From contig JAMPIQ010000003.1 of assembly GCA_024699855.1 (NCBI GenBank), forward strand, positions 5,766,001-5,830,000: a stretch of 64,000 nt of DNA, written 5' to 3'. Below the pieces are notes generated by a model. It was not told the DNA's origin, did no database searches, and saw only the letters and a program-made list of their open reading frames with translations. The translations under genes and the position numbers were made by a program. Shown here piece after piece: positions 36,605-46,481 of the stretch. Each line of letters begins with the position of its first letter. Position 1 is the stretch's first letter. This stretch comes from Aphelenchoides besseyi. Taxonomy: Eukaryota > Nematoda > Chromadorea > Rhabditida > Aphelenchoididae.

Positions 36605-37539
36605 TTAACATAAATCGATCGTTGCTGGTCGTTGTGCATCAGCGGAGAGTTTGGGAGTGGTAGAAGTGGTATTATGATGCGTGTAGCTTTTATGGCTGAG
36701 TAGACGTCGTGAATGAGACGAGTGACTCCATGTTCGCGAGGAGGACAAAGGAGGATCAGAAATATAGAATCTGCAGCCTGAGTTTGCCATGTCTAAACCC
36801 AAATTATGAGATTGAGCTTTTGCACTTGTACTTCAACGTCAAGATCTCAAAGATCTCGAATCGATGTATCCAAATACGCAAAACTCTTTAAAGAATTTAT
36901 CCTTAGATAGAGATCTAGTGTTAAAAGCACAAGTGTAAAAGTCCAGTCGTGTTACCTAAAAAGTAACGGTAGCTACCGAGCGCCAATACCAAAAGCAAGA
37001 GTTGCAATATGATAAATGGAATTCCCGGACAAAAGTAAACCGGACGAATAACAACAAATATGCCTATTGAAATAATATAAAGTACTTGACGAAAAATGTA
37101 CGGCAAAATCAGCGAACTTTTTTCGTAGCAAACGCCGAAGAACAATAACGCGGTAGTTGATGCAAGTAGTAGGATGAAGGCCAAGGAAATTGCCACCACG
37201 ATCAACGTTGAATTGTGCTCCCATTCTGCTGTACTGTATCTAAAGAAAAGGTCAAAACGAGTTGAAATTTGTCTATACTTTGCCGACTGTATGAAGAGAA
37301 AAGCAGCCAATCCAATGACAGTGATCAATTCGAACAGGAAAATAAACACACCGATTGTCTAAATGCCGCAATAAACATACTGATATGTTTATTACCTTTG
37401 CATGGCACAATCCAAAACAACAGAAATAACTAAAAAGTAGAGGGATAACTAAAAGACACTGTTATGTTTACCGTGGTGACAATGCTTCAAAGTAGATGCT
37501 TATTGTGGATTGCTGACGTTTCAATCGTCGACCAGACAT
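36605..37539 (-). CDS. four-helix membrane protein, unassigned
   Basis: Five minus-strand exons starting at ATG 37539-37537 (MSGRRLKRQQSTISIYFEAL) and ending at 36605. A cysteine-rich start (YFCCFGLCHAKTIGVFIFLF) leads into four hydrophobic segments (TIGVFIFLFELITVIGLAAF; LIVVAISLAFILLLASTTAL; VLYIISIGIFVVI; FIILQLLLLVLALGSY), followed by a polar Ser/His-rich tail (SRTWSHSSHSRRLLSHKSYT). The layout resembles the lysosomal LAPTM-like and related nematode tetraspan families, but the assignment is not safe. Its 3' end faces the CLC gene, with about 335 nt between the two stop codons. Confidence 0.65.
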
Positions 37540-38398
37540 CTTTTCGGTTTAGTCTTTGACTTCTTTTTACTTAAAAACAAACTGAAAGCACGAAAACGTT
37601 AATTCGTTCTCAGCTAATCAGAATCTCCAGTGAATTTGCTGAATTAGGTTCTTAGGTTTTTGCGCCAATTTGGTCAATGAATCGCAAATATACTACTTCT
37701 GTCCAAGAAATTCAATTTATTTTAAAAGTTATTTAGATTGTTAACATACAAAGCATAACGATTAACTCATAACATAAATTACAAGACTTTTTAAGCTTGT
37801 AAAAATAAAATTCTAATACCAACGGTAATTTTGTCTGCATTCAATTGACAAACCTAAATTTCTATTCGTAATTGATTTGTTGAACAAACACAGTGATTGC
37901 TGGTCCACGTTAAACTACCACGAGTAAATCTAACTACCAGAATAGTCCTTCTTAAATCACTGAATCTGATGGACAGTTTTTAATTGCACTGAAATTATTA
38001 CCATCAAATTGGAAGTTCATAGCTATAGAATGCTGGTAAAAACAGCTTTCATGCGATCTTTGAGTATTTGTTGAAGGTTGTGGCTGATCGTTGAAGTTTG
38101 ATATCTCAATATTCAATTGTCGGTTTTGGCGGAAACTGACACATTCGGTTTATTGGTTTAACGACTGGAAAACTAAAACGGAGACACGTTCTCAAGAATC
38201 GTATTAACTTTTAGCCAACTTGTTTGTTGGCTTCTAATTGTTTTGTCGTGAACTACGGTCGTCTCGTTTACGTGCCGAAGGTATAAATAAAAGTGTCGAA
38301 CAGTCCAAAACGACATTTTTTGGTTCTCAAGTTCTCGAAAGTTTGCATTCGCCTTCTTTCGATACTCATTCATTTTAGCTGCTTGTTAGGAGCCGGCG
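37540..38398. other. intergenic between divergent genes
   Basis: About 860 bases between the minus-strand membrane protein gene and the plus-strand gene at 38399, so it probably holds both promoters. It is AT-rich and has no coherent open frame. An acceptor-like cattttag ends at 38378, 20 nt before the downstream ATG. Confidence 0.45.
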
Positions 38399-39192
38399 AT
38401 GGCTGAACGCATTCTGCCGTTATGGGTGGAGGTTTGGCTGGTGGTTTCCTCGTTTATCTGCGCAATTGATGTCTCCTTCACGATGCTACGACCGCTCACC
38501 ACTCGTGGAGGAGTGTTGGAGCACGTCTATTTTCTTTGTATGTTAATCTGAAGTCACCAATTCCGGTCATTCTGTTCATTTCAGGGAACATTTACGCGGA
38601 TGTTGACATTCGGTATGCAACTGCCAACGATATTACGACTATGGCAAACTGGTCGACTGATGATTGTCGAGATTGTAATGGATATTCTCGCTTTGGTTAT
38701 GGCAAGTTAAAGGTTTTGGTCTAATCATTTGTTCACATTTAGGCTCGTAAACGATCTCGACACGCTCGTCTAACGGCATTCACAAGCACGGCGTTTGTGT
38801 TTTGGAAGACCTGTGTTTTCCTCATGCTCTACGTGTAAGTTCAGTTGTTCTCAATACTAGAAATTAAAACCTACGTTATAGGAACGTTCCGGACGGCAAC
38901 CCCAGCTACTTTACACCCGGTACACACCGCTGTGGAAAATTTTCCTGATTTTCTGGGTTCCAAATGGCGTGTGGCTTGTGATGCCTCTGTAAGGAGTCAA
39001 TTTCTGGTCACAACTGAATGTCTTTTCAGTGTGGCTATGATCGGAATGTGGAACATGTTGGCTGTGCCAGTAGTCGATACCGAAAACCATTCGAGCAAAG
39101 TTGCATTAGTTGCCACCACAGACGAAGAAACCAATGAATTGTCGGCTACTGAGCCGTTGCGCTCAAAACATCGCGGATTGAACATTGTCTAG
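38399..39192 (+). CDS. multi-pass membrane protein with two apparent frame breaks
   Basis: Exon 1 (38399-38537) gives MAERILPLWVEVWLVVSSF and RPLTTRGGVLEHVYFL. Exon 2 continues in phase as WNIYADVDIRYATANDITTM and then breaks: the protein-like frame changes at about 38645-38650 to GRLMIVEIVMDILALVM. Exon 3 (from 38743) gives LTAFTSTAFVFWKTCVFLML. Exon 4 starts in phase as NVPDGNPSYFTPG and breaks again at about 38919-38930 into WKIFLIFWVPNGVWLVMPL. The last exon ends with an acidic tail at 39192. So a several-helix membrane protein is clear, but it cannot be read through without two compensating one-base changes. Either assembly errors or an early pseudogene. Family not named with confidence. 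Confidence 0.55.
38702..38742 (+). other. GC-AG intron in the membrane protein gene
   Basis: The exon ends ATG and the intron starts gcaagt and ends cacatttag (41 nt), joining DILALVM to ARKRSRHAR in phase. An alternative GT donor five bases upstream (gttatg) would drop two residues, but its consensus is poor. Confidence 0.5.
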
Positions 39193-39331
39193 ATGTTGGC
39201 GTTGTAATTGTTGCTATAAACTTGGGTTGACAAACAGCAGTAAGCCTTGAGAAATAGTATGAGCAACCAATCAAAAGTTATTCTACTGTTATATTGAACG
39301 GTACAAATGGTTTAAGAAAAGACACTACTAA

Positions 39332-39520
39332 ATGATATTCATTGTTGTTGTGCTGGTTTACTGCACCGAAGTTTATTCGTATGCTTCGGATTTGACATCA
39401 TTTAAGATGTCGTCTTCTGCGATGGATAACTTTTTAGCAGACTACGAGCGCGTTGCAGAAATCAACTTGAGCAAACTTCTAATTCTGGTCGCATTGTTTG
39501 GGCAAACGGTTCTTGTTTGA
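39332..39520 (+). CDS. possible small secreted protein
   Basis: A 62-codon frame without introns begins MIFIVVVLVYCTEVYSYASD, which looks like a signal peptide, followed by a short polar part and a second hydrophobic stretch (LSKLLILVALFGQTVLV). No homologue recognised. A frame of this length could be chance in AT-rich DNA. Confidence 0.3.
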   Translation: MIFIVVVLVYCTEVYSYASDLTSFKMSSSAMDNFLADYERVAEINLSKLLILVALFGQTVLV

Positions 39521-39723
39521 TATTAGCGCTAGTAAAGATATAACGGTTAATAATCGTGCTTCTTAAGTTTAATAACTGTATACACAAATAAGTTGCTCAT
39601 TACAACGAATAAAACTTGGAATTGATTGAGAGTTTGCTCATGAACCAAGAGTAGAACTCGGGATTGTATCGCGAGTATCGTCGCATTGCTTCACAAGTTA
39701 AACTAGCTAGTGTTCTGACTTTT

Positions 39724-40282
39724 CTAAAATACAAGCTTTAAATTGCTATTGAAGACGAAAACAAACTTAAATTGACACCGGAGAAGAGTACAATTGTTGG
39801 GATCATCGCTAAGATGGTTGCAAACACAAAGCACAAGTTGATTGTTAACCATATGCAGTGAACAGTGTCCAGCCACTTGTATACCAGTTTTCGACCACTT
39901 CAATGTCGGAAAATCGAATTCCAAAACGGTATGTGTATGATTAGATCTATCGTGTTGGTAAAAAAAGAGCTTATTGCCCATTAAGAAACCTTCGACTTCC
40001 TAGAAGTAAAAATGAACGATATGAATGAAACACAACTACCTTTCAAACGTTGATTTCTATTCGACCCTTTTCAGCTATTGTGTGTTTCTTCGTCGTTCCA
40101 TCAGTCAGTGAGATTTCAATCATCGTTTTGGCGTCAGAAGTATCAAACCCACAGATTTTACCATTACGAATTGTTGGAAACCCAAACTTTCTTGGCACTT
40201 CAATCACGTTTTCGAGTGATAGACTTTCGAAATTTAGCCTTCCATAATGAATCACCATGGTATTCCGATTCCCAAAGAACAT
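39724..40282 (-). CDS. small beta-propeller-like (kelch-type?) protein
   Basis: Two minus-strand exons (about 40282-40047 and 40000-39724) joined at ...RIEIN / EVEGFLMGNKLFFY in phase 0 by an intron gtttga...cttctag. The protein (about 170 residues) has repeated short hydrophobic strands with Gly turns and a pattern like LFFYQHD...LEFDFPTLKWSKTG, reminiscent of kelch-type blades in which a conserved Trp follows the fourth strand. Only two or three blades are present, so it could be a fragment of a larger gene. The final residues are low complexity. Confidence 0.45.
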
Positions 40283-40872
40283 CGATCAGTTGATTTGATT
40301 GTGGTTTGGACGTCAAGTTGTTTGTTGTATTATTGTTTGCTAGTATCACTAGGTATTGCTTATGATGTTGTAATTCTCATGGTTCAGTTATTGTGACTTT
40401 AAAATTGATTTTGCTTGATTGTGTTTTTGAACCGAATTTATCTATTTGACAATAACAAATATGCGATTAATGTCATTGCTTCTCGATCAATTTTCTTGTT
40501 GTGATTGGTCGATATTAACGAAGCGTTTCTTTGGATATGACCGGGATTCCGATTTGATTCTATTTAAAGTTCTTGAATCTGATTATCGTGATTAGACATT
40601 TGAACTTGGTTGTTTACGATCAAGCAATCTTTGATTCTTTTGAAAGTCATTATATCTGCAGTCAAGATGAGAAATTGAGAATGCTTGTGGTTTTTTGAAT
40701 TACAGATGTAAGTAGTCTGTAACGTGGTGTTTATAAGAAAACCAATAGAAAATCAATAAAAAAGCAATTAATCATTATTGTACGGCACCTGTCATAATTT
40801 ATCACGTTAATCATAACCTGTCGCTAATTAACACCAAATTAGGCAAAAACATGCACAAAACCACAGGTATTG

Positions 40873-41335
40873 ACCATAAATGGAAAAATGCCGACAAAAG
40901 GCGCGCGGCGTCGCGCAATCACATGCACAGGTAATGCATGAAAATACAAAACTGTACAAAATTGGTACCATTCAACTCCAAATTTGGTCACGTGAACAGA
41001 AATCACATGCACAGATAATGCATGAAAATACAAAAGTCTCCAAAACTGCACAAAATTGGTATCATTCAATGCCGAATAACGTCAGGAACTCGAAAATCAC
41101 ACCGAATACCTGTTTACAGGTTTAAATGCGAACCCCTCGCAATCACCGGGCTTAGGCTCGTTCGACGCCAAACAGTGTCCAGAATTCGAAAATCCGACTG
41201 AGATCACAAGCAGTCGACCATAAATGGAAACTGATTTGAACAAAATTACTATCATTCAACTCCAAATAAAGCACCGAATACAAAAGTAACACTTTTATTA
41301 CTGTAAACAGGTAATGACCAAAAATGGACAACAAC
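40873..41335 (+). repeat. decayed tandem repeat, 84-bp period
   Basis: The units starting at 40918 and 41002 (both atcacatgcacag) are 84 nt apart and agree closely through a segment ending near attcaa. A third, more diverged piece lies around 41230-41275, and a short motif (accataaatgga) recurs at 40873 and 41217, with a variant near 41315. It may be an end repeat of one of the adjacent mobile elements, but no inverted partner was found by eye. Confidence 0.6.
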
Positions 41336-41345
41336 ACTCTCTCTC

Positions 41346-41549
41346 TTACTTGCGTGTAAACGAAAAGTAGCAACAAAAGTTGCGCTTTTGATCGAACAAA
41401 TGAGACGGAATTTTGATCATAATTCCACTATGACGTGGGCCAATCTCCATGGCTGCAGGTGGAGAAGAGAAGAAGAATTGTGCGTTGTTGCCGTTGGAAG
41501 GTGTTTGTGAGCGCGAATCATGACCGCTCTCGGAAGCATCGTAGTCCAA
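41346..41549 (-). CDS. possible small ORF of the polymerase element
   Basis: A 67-codon minus-strand frame begins MDYDASESGHDSRSQTPSNG and ends in a basic, aromatic tail (FCCYFSFTRK). It lies directly left of the decayed DNA polymerase in the opposite direction, as accessory ORFs of Maverick/Polinton elements do. There is no motif to confirm this. Confidence 0.25.
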   Translation of the reverse strand: MDYDASESGHDSRSQTPSNGNNAQFFFSSPPAAMEIGPRHSGIMIKIPSHLFDQKRNFCCYFSFTRK

Positions 41550-41664
41550 AGGACGTTGTGCGTCTTGTCCCGACTGAACACAAACTCAGGTTTTTCTTAT
41601 CGGGACGACTTACCATCATTGACTACGAAAAAAGAAGTCAACCAACTGTTCGGCTCAGTGACAA

Positions 41665-44600
41665 ATGAAACCGGCACCAGTTGTTTCGAAATCCGTGACT
41701 GTTGCCAAAAAAACGATTAATCACGACTCCGGTGGTCCAAAATGCAACAATTGCGATCACTTTACGTTTTTTGATCGGCCTCAATTGGCGTCCTTTTTTT
41801 GCGCTCGAAAAATGCCGAATTTTACCGTACACAATCGTCAAATCGAATACTTTTCTCGATTGGGTGTGCTTCTACGATACACGAAGGAAGCAACTATTCA
41901 TGATTTGGATCAAGGAGAAACACCGTACGCCGCCATGAAACAACAAGTTGTTCACGTTATGGATAAGGCGCTGCAAAACGCTCGCGATCGTGGAATTAAT
42001 CCGTTGAAAATCGGATTTCGTACCAACACCACCGGATTGGAAAAGCCGCTGTTTGTTCCGTTTCGCCCCTTGGAACAAAACAATGTTGATGCACTTATGC
42101 ACGCATGGGATCAGGTAGAGTCGAAATTAATTCGCTTAATCCGTGTGTTTTAGATTGAGCAATCCCACCGTGAGCTCAACATCTACCAACAGCGAATCGA
42201 ACTCAGCATCACTGTCTATGGTTCGCGCAACGGCGGAGACCGAACTGTCGATGGCCACAAAGAAGATGAGTTTGGCGTTTTCCATATTTTCTCTTCTGAC
42301 GGAGCATGTTTGTTTCGAGCGGCGGAATTTGCACGTTTTTGCTTTGACGGACTTGTCAACCAAAGTCCAGCGCAAATAACTGCGCGACCATCCGGCACGT
42401 TTGGATAAGATGATTGCGGAGTTGCGTGCCGATGGTTTGCGTTATCCGCTGGATCAGCAATCTCATGATCTGACCAAATGGCTGCCACTCATCGAAAGCT
42501 TTTACAATCGAAAATATGGACGTAGCCGACGCGACGATGGCGAGCTTTTGATTCGTCGAATTCGAATCACGGTTTTTGACTCGCCAACAAACTTTAAACC
42601 CTTTTATCAGGGGAAAATCAGCAATCCGACGCACGATCTTCTGTTGTATTACCACGACGACCACTGTGATGTCATTTTGAACATTCGAAAGTTTTTCAAC
42701 ATTCGAAATTTCTGCATCGATTGTTGTTCATCGTTTTCCGATGCGCAACGACACACGTCAACTTGTAAACGCAAGTGTACGTATTGTGCAAGAGTCGGAA
42801 TCGATCGCCCATGCGCCATTGAATACGATGAAGACGGAAAAAGAATGCGTTACCCGTGCGGAGAATGCAACAAAACATTCTCCAATTACGATTGTTTTCA
42901 ATCTCACATCGAGAGGCGGATTTGTGCAATGTACCGTTTTTGTTTACGTTGTGGCAAATGTTACAACACAAAATATGGCGAACACAAGTGCAACGAAGAA
43001 TTGTAATTCATGTGCAGAAAAAATCACGCCGTCGGCAAATGTTACATCACTACGACAGCACCCATGAAAACGACAGAACTTCCACCGCGAATTGTGTCCT
43101 ACGATTTCGAGACACGTCAAGAAGATCAAGAGCCGGATTCAACATTTAAACACATTGTCAATTTTGCGGCTGCCTACTCCACCTGCACGAAATGCTTGGA
43201 CTCGGGTGAATGGAAAACCGATGGATTCCGCCAGTGCTGTGGAACGTACAAACGAATCAAAACTTGGAATGAAGGAGTGGGTTGTGAGGAGCCACTGGAG
43301 AAGTTTGTACAATGGCTACTCAAACTGTCGAATGTGAAGAAGATGCGCGTCTATGCGTTGGCTCATTACGCCTCTCGCTTTGATTTGATTCTGATCATTG
43401 GCGAACTGGTTCGACAGAAAATTGACATCAAGAAAATCGTGGCCAACGGCAACAAAGTTTTCCAAGTTGTTGTGAAGCACCGGAATGGAGGATCGCTCAT
43501 CTTCAAAGACTCCTATCTTCTCTTTCCGCTACCACTCTCCGACTTGCCGTCAACTTTCAATTTGGATGTGGAGGAGAAACAATGGTTTCCATACCTTTGG
43601 AATAAACGATGCAACTACAACAACCCGTTGCCTTATTTGCCGCCAATGGAAAACTATTCGGTCGATTGCATGACGGAAAAGAAATACGCCAAGTTTCTGA
43701 ACTACTATACGGAAAATCTCAACACACCGTTTGATTTGAAGACAGAATTGGAGGAGTACGGTCGAAACGATGTGATCATTCTCATGCACGCTGTGGCGGC
43801 GTTTCGTCAAATCTTTTTGAATGAGATTTCGATCGACATGATTGAGAATGCAATGACGATTGCTTCCTGTTGCATGTTGCATTTTCGCACCAACGTTCTG
43901 AAGGAGAATACGATTGCTGTTGTGCCGGAGACCGGATACGAGGATCAGACTCGTCAGTCGTCGATTGCGCTAAAGTACATCAAATGGTTTGCGCACAACA
44001 ATCCCACTCTTTCCATTCGCCATCGAGACTCGGCCGGTGGAGAAATCAAGTACAAGGGCTACAGCGTGGACGCGGTAATCGAACGCAATGACCAAAAGCC
44101 TTTGGCTCTGGAAATCAACGGATGCTAGTAGGCGATTTTTTCTTGTTCTAAACACGTAGATTCAGCTTTCACGGACACCTCGACTGTTACGAAGAGTCGG
44201 ATTTGTTGTCAAATGGTCGGACGGCGGCGGCGAATCAAAAGATTGAGGCTCAACGGTTGCAAACATTGGCCGAAGCTTTTGAAGTTCAAGTGGTGTGGAC
44301 ATGCAAAATTGAGAGAGAATTGAAAGAGAACCGGGAAATGCGTGAATTCTTTGAGAACTGTTTCGACGAGGGTCCAATAACTCCACGCAACGCATTCTTC
44401 GGTTAGTTTTGATTTTTGAATCTTTTTAAGCCTAGGCTTCAGGTGGACGATGTGGACCTGTGGAAATGTATGCGAAAGCGGATGCCGATACGGAGATTGT
44501 CTTTTACGACATTCAATCAATGTAAGTTAAAAGTTGAAGCAAATATTCATGAATTTCTAGGTATCCCCCTTCAACAGTTCACTGCCGAATTTCCGCTGCA

Positions 44601-45981
44601 TCATCCCGAGATTATGGTCAAAGACGAGGACTTGAGCAGCCATCCGTGGACAAAACCGGAGCAGATTCCATACAAGGGAATGATCAATTGTGTTGTTTTG
44701 CCGCCCGAACGTCTACGTCTTCCCGTTCTTCCGTTGAGAGTCGGGCATTTTCTCGTGTTCCCACTGTGTCGAACATGTGCTCATGAGCAGATCACCATGA
44801 CGAACAAGGAAACGGCTTTCAACTGCAAACACAACTCACACCAACGATATTTCGTCTTCGAAGGCACAACTTTTGAGTTGGCCGAAGCTTTGCTCAATGG
44901 CTACAAAGTTACGCGATTCTTTCGTGCGTGGTACTACTCGGAATGGACGACCGATCTCTTCAAACCATACGTGCGTCAGTTTTTGAAGGCGAAAATGGAG
45001 AGCAAAAAGTGCAAGTACGATGAAGCGGAGCAGCGTGCCAATTTCGAACGAGAAATTCGCGAACATTTGCAAATCGACATTAACGCCGCGGAAATGAAAG
45101 ACAATCCGGGACGTCGAACTGTCGCAAAACTGTGCCTCAATTCGCATTGGCTAAGTGATTGGTTCACACACTGACAACTCTTTTTTTCAGGGCCGATTCG
45201 GTATTCGAAATCGAATGGCGCAGACGGAGATTACAACTTCCACGGCCAAAGTGATTTCGATTTTTGAAGATCGGACGGCCGAGGTCGGTTGGTTCGAGTT
45301 TTTGCCCCCTGCAAGCTACTTGGTCATTTACACGAAGCGACCCGAGTACGTGAAATCGGGACCCGCTTCGGATTTGGTTTACGCGTCTCTCACGACTTCG
45401 TGTGCTCGGCTCCAGCTCTATCGAATCATGAAAGCAATCGACAAGACTCCCGGCTTCTCCCTCATCTACACGGACACAGGTTGGAACTCGTTGGAGACCT
45501 AATTCGTGAGTTTTAGATTCGGTTATTCTCTCGAAACTGCGAAATGCTGAGTTGCCTTTTGAAGTCGGCGATCGTCTCGGAATGATGGAAAATGAAATGC
45601 CGGACAAGGAGATTTTGGAGGTAAGCGAACATTCGTGAATTTTGTGAAAAACATTTACAGGTGGTTGTGGCGGGCAACAAACAATACGCAATGTAGTGTC
45701 GTTCGATTCGCGATCCCACTGAAATCACAACAACGATCAAAATTCGTGGAATCACTTTCACCAAAGAAGCCGCTGCCGAGCTCTCCTACAAATGTTTCAA
45801 GTCGATGGCGTTGAACTACGACGATGACACTGTCGTCAAATGTTCCTATCGCAAAATTCAACCGAACAAACGCGGAACTGTTCACACAAAAGACACCATT
45901 CGCTCCTATCGATGCTTTTATGTAAAAGGATTTGTCGGCGAAGACCTCAAAGTCTATCCGTTTGGTTACAAGTTCCAATAA
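41665..45981 (+). pseudogene. Maverick/Polinton-type family B DNA polymerase, decayed
   Basis: Seen in order: a Cys-rich zinc-binding N-terminal part (42700-43000), 3'-5' exonuclease motifs (SYDFET; HYASRFDLIL; YGRNDVIIL), then the polymerase motifs: an Asp-containing motif A near 44505-44575, motif B around 45135-45205 and motif C (YTDT, Asp next) at about 45467-45530. Several short introns are recognisable (for example 42114-42152, 44127-44164, 44403-44443, 44522-44561, 45479-45517). Such protein-primed polymerases replicate Maverick/Polinton elements. The copy is dead: frame breaks near 42378 and 44574-44578, stops at 43004 and 45694, and a splice donor that reads ctaagt at 45151 instead of gtaagt. 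The final stop lies within an AATAAA at 45977. I saw no integrase, packaging ATPase or capsid gene beside it. Confidence 0.8.
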
Positions 45982-46116
45982 AATTTTTTGATTCTCTGCT
46001 TTAATAAACAATCATTTTTGAGCAACTCGATTCTATTAAAAAACGGTAAATCAACCATACAAAAGGCGGAAAGTATTTGAAAATAGACTGGACGTTAGGT
46101 AACCTTACGAACATGC

Positions 46117-46218
46117 TTAGGCTATACGAGAAAAAAAGGCTTAGGCTTACAAGACTTTGACATAAAAGTAACCCAAACAATTCTTAGGCTTAGGCTTTAG
46201 ATTTTTTTAGGCTTAGGC
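46117..46218 (+). repeat. interstitial TTAGGC (nematode telomere-type) hexamers
   Basis: The hexamer ttaggc occurs at 46117, 46141, 46184, 46190, 46207 and 46213, twice as direct tandem pairs, within about 100 bases between the dead polymerase and the Helitron. TTAGGC is the telomere repeat of most nematodes. Confidence 0.7.
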
Positions 46219-46481
46219 TTTTGCGTCTTTCCAACGAGGAGAAAACTTTAGCAAAAGTAGTTTTGTTTGTTGTATTTTTTTGCCCCCATTGTTTTTCGCG
46301 TTTATTAATACGTGGTTCGGATTGTCGGACATAAAAAGAATTGAACGCAGATTTTGTCAGTGACGCGGCAAAGTCTTATACAGCCAGGATTCAATACCTG
46401 TGGCGTGGTATTGTCTAAACAGCCACATCGAGACCAGAAAATCCAAAGAACTTGATTACGAAAAAGACCTTGATTACGAAA

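Noticed and set aside
9008..40995. Many CACGTG E-box-like hexamers (for example 9008, 10746, 27758, 28983, 32462)
   Set aside because: About ten occurrences in 64 kb is what base composition predicts; no clustering at gene starts.
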